NCBI RefSeq assembly: GCF_000364165.2
Contig: NZ_CP097810.1
Span: 2,296,130 to 2,360,129, forward strand
Reading direction: 5' to 3'
DNA length: 64,000 nt
Origin: Clostridium sp. MD294
GTDB taxonomy: Bacteria; Bacillota; Clostridia; Lachnospirales; Anaerotignaceae
Under the pieces are notes generated by a model. It did no database searches. It worked only from the letters and a program-made list of their open reading frames with translations, and was not told the DNA's origin. Positions 28,899 through 37,016 of this stretch are shown here, piece by piece. The translations under genes were made by a program, and so were the position numbers. Within the stretch, counting starts at the first letter, position 1. Every line of letters begins with the position of its first letter.

Positions 28899-29016
28899 AG
28901 AATAACACATTATTACGTAAAATGCAAGAAATATAATTAAAAAAATAAAAAACTTACGCAAAAAGTATTGACAGAGATTTCAAATGATGGTAATATTAAC
29001 TTACTTAATAAGTAAG
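28899..29016. promoter_or_regulatory. Divergent promoters and operators of the CI/Cro-like pair
   Basis: Minus promoter: TTGCAT (28927-28922), 17-base spacer, TATTCT (28904-28899). TTACGTAA, a palindrome, lies in its spacer at 28913-28920. Plus promoter: TTGACA (28968-28973), 17-base spacer, TAATAT (28991-28996). A perfect 17-base palindrome CTTACTTA-A-TAAGTAAG at 29000-29016 covers its start site. This is a classic genetic-switch layout. Confidence 0.82.
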
Positions 29017-29037
29017 AAAGTTGAGGAGGCAAAATAA

Positions 29038-29277
29038 ATGAATAATATGTATACAACAGATTGTATTGCACTTAGAACAAAAATGGCTATGAAAGGAATT
29101 AATACAATTAAAGACCTTTCAGAAAAAAGTGGTGTGGGGTGTGATACTTTATCTAAGATATTGAATGGAAAGATAAAACCATCTACAAAAATCATCGAAA
29201 GATTAATTGATGTTTTAGAAATCACACCAGATGAAGCAGGGAGTATTTTTTTTAATTGTGACTTGCATATTGCGTAA
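29038..29277 (+). CDS. Small XRE family DNA-binding protein (Cro-like)
   Basis: Protein of 79 residues, almost entirely one helix-turn-helix domain, with TIKDLSEKSGVGCDTLSKILNG. GAGGAGG is the ribosome site. It is the first rightward gene after the switch region and probably antagonises the repressor at 28494. It looks intact. Confidence 0.83.
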   Translation: MNNMYTTDCIALRTKMAMKGINTIKDLSEKSGVGCDTLSKILNGKIKPSTKIIERLIDVLEITPDEAGSIFFNCDLHIA

Positions 29278-29306
29278 GTGATATGTTATATAAGGAGGCG
29301 TTCAAC

Positions 29307-29390
29307 ATGAGGGAAAATATGTCATTTAAAGAAATAGATATAGAACAAATGAAAGTAAATAGAAGGGAGCTTTTTTATGAGTTTTTTTAA
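29307..29390 (+). CDS. Small protein, 27 residues
   Basis: ATG at 29307 with a strong AAGGAGG ribosome site at about 29292-29298. It encodes MRENMSFKEIDIEQMKVNRR and then ELFYEFF. It overlaps the next gene by 14 bases and shares the rightward early operon. It is charged with an aromatic end and no recognisable family. The ribosome site and position support a real gene, but nothing else does. Confidence 0.5.
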   Translation: MRENMSFKEIDIEQMKVNRRELFYEFF

Positions 29391-30336
29391 AAGTATAGAA
29401 ACACTTTTTCACAAAATTAATGAATGGAACGAAACACAAAAAGAACTAGCTAGACAAAGACAATCATTAATTGAGCAAAAATATAAAGAGAGATTAGAAA
29501 AATTACAAAGATATAAAGAAGCAAAACAACAATTTATACAAAAAATAACATTTGGTATTATAAAACCACATAATCATTCTTCTAAAAATTTAACTACTCA
29601 AAATAATGGTTTAGAAGTAAAAATGTTTACTGTTTTTCCAGATAGTGCAAATCAAACACCTTCTCCTTTTGAAGAAATGTATTATGCCAACCATGAAGAA
29701 TAGGGTATATTAGAAAAAGAGTACACTCGTTTTTCTGCTCGCTTTCAGTCAAAACAATGCCCCTATTGTCAAAATGTTATAGAAAAACTTTCTACTCGCA
29801 GTCGTATTTGTCCTCATTGCAAAAAACGGTTTTATGTAAAACAAAATTTTCATTCTGAAGAATATATGTTATTATCTGAAGATGAATGGAAACCATTACA
29901 ACAAGAACGCCTCTTTTTTGATTGGGATGCATATACAGCAGAAGCAGAATTTCATCTCAAACGTAGAGATTTTGGTCTATATCGTAATGCAAAATATTAT
30001 CTGTTAGAAACAGGCTATGCCCTGCATAAATTTTCTCCCTATGGAATGCTTGTAAAATGCTTTGAACTTTATTATTTAGATTTTTCTGGTCCTAATAATG
30101 TTCATAATTCTTCTAGTTGCCCAGCATTTAAACAATATGCCTTTATTGCTCCTGCTTTATTAGGTTGGATAGAAGTCGCTGTTGAAGAATATCCTCAAAC
30201 TTTAGAACAATACGAACAAATCTTTTTAACTGAAATGGAAAAAGTTCGACTTCCAGAACAAAAAACATTACCTAAAACTGCATGGAATAAACTAAAAAAG
30301 GAAATTAAAAAATATTTAGAATATTCTGATGAATAA
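29377..30336 (+). pseudogene. Zinc-ribbon protein of unknown function interrupted by one TAG
   Basis: One reading frame of 320 codons is broken only by TAG at 29701-29703. The part before it (108 residues) is a basic coiled coil (KEARLQ-type helices, then MFTVFPDSANQT). The part after it starts GILEKEYTRF and has a treble-clef or zinc-ribbon pair, CPYC and CPHC (about residues 124-146), then a helical region with several aromatic residues. An internal ATG at 29866 could restart the last part. The family is not recognised. Upstream gene order suggests an early gene of element 1. Confidence 0.7.
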
Positions 30337-30562
30337 GGGATTGATTAACGTTTTCCCTTTTTTCTTTTGCTCTTATCTTTATATAGTCATTATCTTTGCT
30401 ACCATTTTTTAAATTTTTATTTTTCCTATTTGCTGATGCAGCAATATGTTCTCTATCAACAACTGTATTATATTCTTTTTTTCTGAATTTCTTTTTTAAA
30501 TAAACTATCAAACTGCCTATTACACATATAAGTAAATTAAATTTTTTAATTGCATCTGTAGA

Positions 30563-30597
30563 ACGAGGAGATAAAACTAAACCTCCTCGTTTTTTTC
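30563..30597 (+). terminator. Terminator of the rightward early operon of element 1
   Basis: ACGAGGAG (30563-30570) and CTCCTCGT (30583-30590) form the stem, followed by seven T residues. Confidence 0.88.
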
Positions 30598-30909
30598 ATT
30601 TTGATAATACACTGAACTATTTTTCACTCTTTTTCATTTTTGTACCTTGCCATTCTTTCTGAACCATTTTTTTGCCTTTCCTTTCTCTCAACTCCTTGAT
30701 TTTACTGGCTTTTAAAGAATTTAAAAAAAAGTTAAAAAATTCTTCTTATTTTTTTACTTTTCTCATTTATGCCTTTTTTGCCACTTTTTCTAGTCCGTAA
30801 AGAATGACAATTCTTTTTTGTTTTTTCTTGCAATCCCTTGCTATTCCTGTATTTCCCGCTTTTTTAATATTTTTTCCACACTCTTTTTTTTGCCATTCTT
30901 TCTACCCCA
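30598..30909. other. T-rich non-coding stretch with a duplicated motif
   Basis: There is no gene. It may be the decayed 3' end of the portal gene and what followed it. TTGCCATTCTTTCT occurs at 30647-30660 and again at 30890-30903, both preceded by CACTCTTTTT within about 20 bases, so a short segment was duplicated. The minus strand holds many stop codons. Confidence 0.6.
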
Positions 30910-32091
30910 TTACACTAATGTTAAAAGTCCCACATTTGCCATTTTTACAATATAATCTGCAAACTATGTCAAATCCTGTTTTTCAATATCACCATGTATC
31001 AGCTTTGGCATATCTCTTATATTTTTAAAATGGCTTTGATTGACTTTTATCAGCTTTGGTATTGCCTGTGTATTTATTGTTTGGCATATGATGTCTAAAT
31101 AAGTACCTATCGCTACTGCGAAAAGCCTTGTTTTATCGCTGGAAAGTGCAAAACTTCCTGTTTGTTGATGTCCCAAAAGCACAAAATCAGCCATACAAGT
31201 CATAGCCATTCTGTTGTCTATTCTTTCTATAATATTGCCTATTTCGAATTGTCTTTTGCTTCCGCCGTTTACTAGGCTAAACGTCCAGCCATACGGCAAC
31301 ACAATACCTTCTTTTTCGTCCCTTCTAATATTTTTTACTAGCTTTTCTGCATAGGCTAATGCTTTCATATTCTCTGGGTCGTCATTCCATATATCTGCTC
31401 CTTCTGGTGGTTGCAACAATGGCAATCCTGCTAAATCCCTCTCTACTCCTATGCCCTCTATCTGTCTAAATCTCTTTTTATAATAATAATCTGTATAGCA
31501 ATTTCTTAGTATAGAACGCCCCTCTGGATTTTGTTTTCTACTCTTTGTTACAAAATGTAATGCTTTTTCAATGGGTATTGTTCTAATGATATAGTCTGGT
31601 GGTGCTATCTGCGACATTCCTAACAAATCGTCATTTTCTCCATATTCCCAACGATACAATGTATCCTGTGAACGCAATGCTAATTTTTTCCAGCCTATCA
31701 ATCCATCTGTATATTTACTTTGATTTTGTATTCGCCTTTTATAACAAATTTCGTGATAACTCTAGCCATAAATTAAAAATAACATGATTTCAGAAATGGT
31801 ATCTTGCCAGGACTGTTCCATGTCATTCATACAGCTTTTTATAAATTCTGCTGCATTTTTATCTGCTTTTGTATTTGCTGCTGGTTCTATATCCCATGTT
31901 ACTTGCCTCATAAGCATTTCTATTGCAAAAAGCATTGCTCCTATAATATCATCATTTTCAGACATTTCTTTATACACTTCAATGCCTTTTTGCCCTTGTA
32001 ACTCTGTTAAAAATTCCTCAAAAAATACACCACCATATCGCCTTTGTCCTATACGTCCATATTCACCAAATATATCCAATTTCCTCACCAC
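30910..32091 (-). pseudogene. Phage portal protein (DUF935/gp29-like), broken by in-frame stops
   Basis: One frame from ATG 32091 (MVRKLDIFGEYGRIGQRRYG) encodes a portal-like protein, with WDIEPAANTKADKNAAEFI and then LIYG-stop-SYHEICYKRR, DGLIGWKKLALRSQ and KLIHGDIEKQDLT. It has TAG at 31762-31764, TAG at 30964-30966 and TAA at 30910-30912, with no frameshift. The SYHE stretch right after the first stop is family-typical, so the stop probably replaced an aromatic codon. The start is next to the brnT promoter, so the TA module seems to have been inserted between terminase and portal. Confidence 0.75.
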
Positions 32092-32106
32092 CTTAACTAA
32101 AAATAT

Positions 32107-32136
32107 TTGACAATTATATTATAATTATAATATAAT
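32107..32136 (+). promoter_or_regulatory. brnTA promoter and palindromic operator
   Basis: TTGACA (32107-32112) and TATAAT (32131-32136) have an 18-base spacer. A perfect 24-base palindrome at 32113-32136 (half site ATTATATTATAA) fills the spacer and the -10 box, as expected for autorepression by BrnA. The predicted transcription start falls at about 32143, on or next to the brnT ATG. Confidence 0.78.
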
Positions 32137-32142
32137 GTATAC

Positions 32143-32424
32143 ATGATAATATTTGAATGGGACGAAAATAAAAATACAATCAATAAGAAAAAACATCATG
32201 TAGCATTTGAAGAAGCAAAAACTGTATTTTATGATGAAGAAGCATTAGTCATTGATGACCCAGAACATTCACAGGAGGAAGAAAGATTTATTATATTAGG
32301 TCTAAGCAAAAAGGCTAATTTATTGGTCGTATGTCATTGCTATAGAGCTTCTGAAACCGTAATACGAATTATATCAGCACGAAAAGCTACCAAAACAGAA
32401 ACAAAACAATACTATCAACAATGA
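32143..32424 (+). CDS. brnT: BrnT family toxin (ribonuclease)
   Basis: Protein of 93 residues with the BrnT layout: FEWDENKNTINKKKHHVAFEEA, VIDDPEHSQEEERFIILG and RIISARKATKTE. The charged RISARKA-type end and the central Arg/Glu are the usual active residues. BrnT is a RelE-fold RNase that blocks translation and is neutralised by BrnA. The start has no ribosome site and the promoter is too close for a leader, so the mRNA is probably leaderless. The pair sits inside a decayed phage region but both genes are intact. Confidence 0.92.
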   Translation: MIIFEWDENKNTINKKKHHVAFEEAKTVFYDEEALVIDDPEHSQEEERFIILGLSKKANLLVVCHCYRASETVIRIISARKATKTETKQYYQQ

Positions 32425-32433
32425 GGTGATTAC

Positions 32434-32643
32434 ATGAAAGAAGAATATGATTTTTCCAATGCAAAAAAAAATCCTTATGCCAAAAAACTAAAAAAACAAA
32501 TCACAATCAATATTGATACTGACACAATAGAATATTTTAAAAAACAATCTGATATATCTGGTATTCCTTATCAAACACTTATCAATTTATATCTTACTGA
32601 CTGTGCAATAAATAATAAGCAATTACAAATTTCTTGGCAATGA
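32434..32643 (+). CDS. brnA: BrnA family antitoxin
   Basis: Protein of 69 residues, 9 bases after brnT, with a GAGGTGAT ribosome site. YDFSNAKKNPYAKKLKKQIT is the typical BrnA opening, followed by a ribbon-helix-helix (TINIDTDTIEYFKKQS, SGIPYQTLINLYL). It binds and inhibits BrnT and represses the operon through the palindrome at 32113-32136. A strong ribosome site on brnA and none on brnT favours antitoxin excess. Confidence 0.92.
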   Translation: MKEEYDFSNAKKNPYAKKLKKQITINIDTDTIEYFKKQSDISGIPYQTLINLYLTDCAINNKQLQISWQ

Positions 32644-32666
32644 ATACTTCTAACTTTTAGGAGTAT

Positions 32667-32954
32667 TTATATCCAGCCATTTTCTCTATCTTTTTCAGCA
32701 AAGCAATCAGGAGGTACAATAGCTGTATTACCCTTTGTCAGTTCTGCAAAACCATTACTAGAAGCGTCTGCCATATCTTTATATTTTCCCTCTGGGAAGC
32801 TTTCCAGTTGTGATAAATAGCTTTCTGTCCAATCTGAAAGCAATACAAACACATTGCCTTTTTCTGTACCTTGCAAGCCTATCCACTGTGCAGAAAAAGG
32901 TTCTGCTATTGTTTTTATTTGTAACCATTTTTTAAAATTTGCACCGCTTGGACA
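32667..32954 (-). pseudogene. Terminase large subunit, C-terminal remnant
   Basis: A 95-codon fragment on the minus strand with FSAQWIGLQGTEKGNVFVL, then SYLSQLESFPEGKYKDMADASS, the nuclease-domain end of phage terminase large subunits (the FPxGKxDDxxDA motif). It has no start. The frame begins right after the stop codon of the XRE pseudogene upstream (same frame), so the 5' part has been replaced. The nuclease, ATPase and Walker motifs are lost. Confidence 0.75.
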
Positions 32955-33167
32955 TCATACTACACTTTTTTCATCTTCATCATACAAATCATTTAAAGTA
33001 CAACCTAATACCTTTGCTACTAAATAAACAACTTGTACATTAGGATTTCTTACATTTGTTTCCATTTGAGTAATGTATACTTTTGACACACCTGCTTGTT
33101 CTGCTAGTTGTTTTTATGTTAACTTTTTTTCTTTTCTTCTCTTTCTTACATTCTCAGCTAAACTCAT
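32955..33167 (-). pseudogene. XRE family regulator broken by TAA at codon 18
   Basis: From ATG 33167 (GGGAGATGAGG upstream) the frame reads MSLAENVRKRRKEKKLT, then TAA at 33114-33116, then KQLAEQAGVSKVYITQME and on to SVV. The stop replaces the expected Gln of LTQKQLAEQAG, a CAA to TAA change. Otherwise it is a 71-codon helix-turn-helix protein. It is divergent from the XRE pseudogene at 33337. Confidence 0.8.
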
Positions 33168-33203
33168 ATTTCCTCATCTCCCTTCACATATTGTTGTTCG
33201 ATG

Positions 33204-33306
33204 TTACATTTTGTGTTAAAATGTAACTGTGTTACTTTTAACTTGATTATATTACATCTATAAATTTAGATATTTTAAAGTGTTTTTATATAAATTTAGA
33301 GATTTT
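33204..33306. promoter_or_regulatory. Operator-like repeats between two divergent XRE genes
   Basis: TTACATTTT (33204-33212) and AAAATGTAA (33218-33226) form an inverted repeat. TATAAATTTAGA(T/G)ATTTT occurs twice in direct orientation, at 33259-33276 and 33289-33306, exactly 30 bases apart. This arrangement suggests a second regulatory switch, now without intact regulators. Confidence 0.65.
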
Positions 33307-33336
33307 AGCAATTTATCTAAAAAGGAGTGAATATAT

Positions 33337-33783
33337 ATGTATAATTCTAGTGATATTGCTGATAAAATAAAAACGATAGCTAAATCAAAAAATATTCCAA
33401 TGAAAAAATTGTTAGAAGATGTAAGACTTTGATTTAATACAATGTCTAATATGAAAACATCTATGCCCAAAGTAGATAATCTTGCCAAAATAGCAGATTA
33501 TCTTAATGTATCTGTTGATTATTTGTTAGGTCGTACTAATACTCAAGCAACTACTTACTCTGTAAATAACATTAACGATAGTAGTGTCGTACAAGGAAAC
33601 GGTTCTGTTTTTGGTAATGCTTCTATTTCTGTTGCTTCTACTTTTGAAAATGACCCTAATAATATATCTTCATCTAAAGAAGAAATTGGAATATTAGACC
33701 TATATCGTTCATTGAATATTCGTGACAGAGCAAAATTTATGAATTTCGTTTTTGAAATGGAGGATAAGGCTACCAAAGCATAA
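33337..33783 (+). pseudogene. XRE family regulator broken by TGA
   Basis: From ATG 33337 (AAAGGAGTG upstream) the frame reads MYNSSDIADKIKTIAKSKN and continues to EDVRL, then TGA at 33430-33432, then FNTMSNMKTSMPKVDNLAKI and VDYLLGRTN. The stop sits where such proteins have Gly (LGxNT), a GGA to TGA change. After the HTH, an Asn/Ser-rich linker and a helical end (ILDLYRSLNIRDRAKFMNF) follow. A restart at 33442 would give only half an HTH. Confidence 0.8.
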
Positions 33784-33800
33784 AATAATAAAAAGGAGGA

Positions 33801-33914
33801 ATTACAAATAGATATGTTCATGCTCTTGTAGATGCTGATATTGCAGCTGCTGAAACATTAGAGCAAAAGCTGAATTTTGAAAAAGTAGTACAAAAGTGGG
33901 ACAAAAAAGCATAA
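33801..33914 (+). pseudogene. Detached integrase C-terminus carrying the catalytic tyrosine
   Basis: ATTACA (33801-33806) is followed in frame by NRYVHALVDADIAAAETLEQ, then KLNFEKVVQKWDKKA and stop. Y in NRYVHAL falls nine residues after the conserved His when joined to the integrase at its own ATTACA (GHANTAIT plus NRYVHAL), which is the standard spacing for tyrosine recombinases. No start codon precedes it in frame. It lies on the opposite strand and about 6.9 kb from the rest of the integrase. Confidence 0.75.
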
Positions 33915-33928
33915 ATTGAAACAAAATA

Positions 33929-33990
33929 AAAAGTAAGAAGTGCTTAGAAACATTGAAAATACAATGCTTTTTGTACTTCCTACTTTTTTT
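33929..33990. terminator. Bidirectional terminator between element 1 and spoIIIAH
   Basis: AAAGTAAGAAGT pairs with ACTTCCTACTTT (one mismatch), with an inner CATTG/CAATG stem. T runs lie on both sides. On the minus strand it follows spoIIIAH. Confidence 0.8.
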
Positions 33991-34041
33991 TATTATTGTA
34001 TTATATTTTGTTCCCCATAAAAATCTTTTTTATTTATGTAT

Positions 34042-34722
34042 TTAATTTGTTTTTTTCAAAGGGCTAATTCTAATTTTATCTGCTTCAAAACCTGTTTTTC
34101 TTTTTACAATATCTTCAATTTGTGCTACTTCTGCATCTGTCAATTCTTCTTTATCTACCACAACATCTACTGTTTCATCATCAATACGCACATATGCCTC
34201 TTTAAATCCTTTTGACTCAATCATTGCTTCTGCTGCTGTTTCTTTTTCAATTCTTTTTTGCAACTCTAACATATTATCAGCACAAGCAGCTTTTTGTTGT
34301 TCGTCTACACTTTCATTGTTCATCATTTCTGTAAGCATATCTTTTTGTTTTGCTCTTGCTTGTTCTCTATCCAGTTTTGCCTCTGCAAAAAAAGTTGATG
34401 TTACTACTGTTCCTGCATTTTCTTCTGCATTAACAAAAACAGCCGCACCATCTCCTGTAGTAGTAGATGCCTCTGCTATATTTACTTCTGCTGTAATAGG
34501 GTCTAATCCCTCTGTATTTGCTTCTGCCATTTCATTAGGGTCTGTATCTGGTAATACAGAAAAATCATCTAGCAATGCCATAGCATCGCCTTCCTCATTT
34601 AATGACATTGCTGTTTTTGTTCCTTCACTTGCTCTACTTTCTGTAAAATTCAAATAGCCTGCTACTGCTACCATAACAGCCAATGCTGTTACAATCACTT
34701 GATTTCTTTTTACTACAAACAT
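34042..34722 (-). CDS. spoIIIAH: Stage III sporulation protein AH
   Basis: Protein of 226 residues. One membrane helix near the N-terminus (VIVTALAVMVAVAGYLNF) is followed by a Ser/Thr/Glu-rich stretch and the YscJ/FliF-like ring domain at the end (EAYVRIDDETVDVVVDKEEL, then KTGFEADKIRISPL). It forms the mother-cell ring that meets forespore SpoIIQ in the feeding channel. It is the last gene of the operon. Confidence 0.95.
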   Translation of the reverse strand: MFVVKRNQVIVTALAVMVAVAGYLNFTESRASEGTKTAMSLNEEGDAMALLDDFSVLPDTDPNEMAEANTEGLDPITAEVNIAEASTTTGDGAAVFVNAEENAGTVVTSTFFAEAKLDREQARAKQKDMLTEMMNNESVDEQQKAACADNMLELQKRIEKETAAEAMIESKGFKEAYVRIDDETVDVVVDKEELTDAEVAQIEDIVKRKTGFEADKIRISPLKKTN

Positions 34723-34735
34723 ATTTTTTTCCTCC

Positions 34736-35305
34736 TTATTTCATTTTTAATACTGCTACTTTATGAGCTGGTACATTAAAAAGAGCTTGTGATGCTTCTG
34801 ATAACATTTGTACTACTCTTGCATCATCTCCCCCTTCTGCCACAATCACAATACCTTCTATTTCTGGCATTGTTTCCTGTACAACAAGAGGTGTTCTTGT
34901 TCCTCTGCTGTCTTCAGACATTACAACTGTATTTTCTTCTCTTTGTGTTTGTGTTTTTTTATTTTGTCCTTCTTCTGTCAAAGAATATTCTTTTTTTTCT
35001 TCTTTCGCTAATACAGATGCTTTTGTATTTTTCATTGTTATCATTACTTTTACTTGCCCTACTCCCTCCATATTTGAAAAAACAGTTTCTAACTTTTTCT
35101 CAATTTCTTCTTCTGTGTTATACTCTTTTTGTTCTATTTGCTCTTGTATCTGAGGTATTGCTTCTGTTTGCTGCTCTGGTGGCTCAAAAAAAACATGGCT
35201 CATTAAAAGAAGCAATATTCCTATTAAAAATGCTGTAAATAAATTGATACGTGCTTTTTTATTTTCAGGGCGAAATAATTCTTTTGCCCAATTCTTTTTT
35301 TCCAA
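34736..35305 (-). CDS. spoIIIAG: Stage III sporulation protein AG
   Basis: Protein of 189 residues with one N-terminal membrane helix (INLFTAFLIGILLLLMSHVF). The ring-building domain has GVGQVKVMITMKNTKAS and VAEGGDDARVVQMLSEA. It forms the large oligomeric ring of the SpoIIIA-SpoIIQ channel. The gene is closely spaced between spoIIIAF and spoIIIAH. Confidence 0.95.
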   Translation of the reverse strand: MEKKNWAKELFRPENKKARINLFTAFLIGILLLLMSHVFFEPPEQQTEAIPQIQEQIEQKEYNTEEEIEKKLETVFSNMEGVGQVKVMITMKNTKASVLAKEEKKEYSLTEEGQNKKTQTQREENTVVMSEDSRGTRTPLVVQETMPEIEGIVIVAEGGDDARVVQMLSEASQALFNVPAHKVAVLKMK

Positions 35306-35337
35306 AGTATATTCACCTCTTTTGTATGTTTTATTTT

Positions 35338-35838
35338 TTAACTATCCTCTATTATTATCCCCTCTATATCATATTTATTTTTCATATATTCTTTCATCTC
35401 CTCCCCTTTTTCACACTTTCCTACAATACTTACAGACAATATTTGACCATAATTATCTGGCTGTTTAGAAAGCTCTGTTAATACTGAAATGGTGTCTGTG
35501 TGAAATTTGTTTTGTAATTCTTTTGTCCATTTCTGTTCTAGTTCTTTTTTATAAATATCTAGTATCATTTCATCATTCCATTTCTCTTGCGTTGTGTTTA
35601 CTTCTTTACTACTTTCTGCCCAAAGTGATACTGTTTTTTGTATTGTCTGTAATTCCAAATCAGTACCTCTTTGAAATATCAAAAGCATAGGCTTTAAAAC
35701 AGCCGTCAATAAAAGCAAACCCATCACAATACTAAGATACTTTTTAAAATTGTTTTCTGGCATAAGCAGTTCTGCAAATGCTGCAAACAATGTAAATACT
35801 GCTATGTTTTTTATATATGCAGAAAAAGCTTCTAACAT
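35338..35838 (-). CDS. spoIIIAF: Stage III sporulation protein AF
   Basis: Protein of 166 residues. Two N-terminal membrane helices (about 8-55, including MPENNFKKYLSIVMGLLLL) are followed by a soluble C-terminal domain ending with KCEKGEEMKEYMKNKYDIEG. This is a membrane component of the SpoIIIA complex. Operon position and length fit. Confidence 0.92.
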   Translation of the reverse strand: MLEAFSAYIKNIAVFTLFAAFAELLMPENNFKKYLSIVMGLLLLTAVLKPMLLIFQRGTDLELQTIQKTVSLWAESSKEVNTTQEKWNDEMILDIYKKELEQKWTKELQNKFHTDTISVLTELSKQPDNYGQILSVSIVGKCEKGEEMKEYMKNKYDIEGIIIEDS

Positions 35839-35859
35839 TCCTATTGTCCTCCTTGTTTC

Positions 35860-37005
35860 TTAAAAAAATGTTAATAGCAATATAGCAGAGAATAAAAACA
35901 TACACTCTACCAAAAACAACGCCCCAAAAAGCAATACAGAAAAATCTCCTGCTCCACTAATACATTTTACAAGCCTACTTTCACATATAGGTTCTGATAC
36001 TGCTGCCATAATTTTATATATCAATATCATAATGGCTAAACGGATAAGTGGTACAGCACAAAGTAATGCTAAAAAAACAACTGTTGCAATGAGTGTTCCT
36101 CCCCTTATCATTTCTGTCAATGCTGCTGCTGTATCTACTGCTCCCCCCATTACATCACCCACAATAGGAACAGATGTTACAACTGCCTTTGCCGTTTTTC
36201 CAATGCCTTGATTTAATAAACTACCTCCCAACTTTTGCAATGAAAGCAACGCCATAAATAAAAAAGCAATTCCCTTCATTCCCCAAGAAATTACTCCTTG
36301 AAACAATTTTGTAAAACGGTTTAGCATAGGTTTTTCTGATATATTGTTTATCATTTCCAAAGAAGTTACCATAACAATAGCAGGTAATATGCCATAACAA
36401 ACGATATTTGTTAATATTGCTGCTCCTGCCATAATAGCTGGTGCTGTTACAGTAGCTTGTCCATATCCTTCTGATGCTATAGACAGTGTCATAAAAACAG
36501 GCATCATTGCTTTAAAAAATGTTTCAATACTTTTTATGGTATTGTTTACCATATCTGTTTGGCTATAAAATGTAGCTGTAATTACCACAATAAGTACCAT
36601 ATAACAAACATAAAATCCTAATTCCCCTACTGACTTTAATTGAAATGAAGTATTGACATTTTTTAATATGGCACTAAGCAACACTATAAATAGTATTTTT
36701 TTAATCATTGAAATTTGTGTTGTAATTTCTCCAGCTAGTTTTTGAACAAATATGGAAAATAAATATTCAAAATCTATTAATTTTCCTTCTGTAATAGCAT
36801 TCATAACACAATCTTTAAAAGAAGGTATTTCTGTTTTTTGCCAAATTTGTTCTATTTGCCTGTCCACATCATAAAAAGGCAATTTTTCAATTTGTTGTGT
36901 CAATACTTCTTGTGTATATTCTTCTGTTGTTTGTTCCGCTTTTACTACAACACATATCAGACAACAAAAACATACTATTAGAAACAACACATTTGTTTTT
37001 TTCAT
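35860..37005 (-). CDS. spoIIIAE: Stage III sporulation protein AE
   Basis: Protein of 381 residues with an N-terminal signal-like helix, then a soluble segment (IEKLPFYDVDRQIEQIW) and seven or so membrane segments. TSVPIVGDVMGGAVDTAA is the most conserved stretch. It is a polytopic mother-cell membrane protein of the channel complex, the largest of the operon. Confidence 0.95.
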   Translation of the reverse strand: MKKTNVLFLIVCFCCLICVVVKAEQTTEEYTQEVLTQQIEKLPFYDVDRQIEQIWQKTEIPSFKDCVMNAITEGKLIDFEYLFSIFVQKLAGEITTQISMIKKILFIVLLSAILKNVNTSFQLKSVGELGFYVCYMVLIVVITATFYSQTDMVNNTIKSIETFFKAMMPVFMTLSIASEGYGQATVTAPAIMAGAAILTNIVCYGILPAIVMVTSLEMINNISEKPMLNRFTKLFQGVISWGMKGIAFLFMALLSLQKLGGSLLNQGIGKTAKAVVTSVPIVGDVMGGAVDTAAALTEMIRGGTLIATVVFLALLCAVPLIRLAIMILIYKIMAAVSEPICESRLVKCISGAGDFSVLLFGALFLVECMFLFSAILLLTFF

Positions 37006-37016
37006 TTGTGTTCCCC

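Larger units (their letters stand above)
26866..33914. mobile_element. Element 1: decayed and rearranged temperate element
   Basis: The element contains an integrase, two divergent XRE regulator pairs, a small gene, a zinc-ribbon gene, portal and terminase remnants and a BrnT/BrnA module. It lies between the TetR promoter and spoIIIAH. ATTACA occurs as an inverted pair at 26860-26865 and 33801-33806, and the integrase reading frame makes sense only if the segment between them is flipped. Capsid, tail and lysis genes are absent, so it is a remnant or satellite. Confidence 0.75.

Noticed and set aside
30337..30562. Minus-strand open frame of 68 codons near 30305-30511
   Set aside because: Strongly basic low-complexity translation, overlaps the end of the zinc-ribbon frame, and has no ribosome site.
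29377..33783. Stop-codon recoding (amber read as an amino acid) in element 1
   Set aside because: Interrupting stops include TAG, TAA and TGA, and intact genes of the same element use these as normal stops, so decay is the simpler explanation.
26824..33914. Split integrase caused by ordinary phage integration with attP inside the gene
   Set aside because: Normal integration would leave both integrase parts on the same strand at opposite ends of the element. Here the C-terminal part is on the opposite strand and lies outside the flipped segment.
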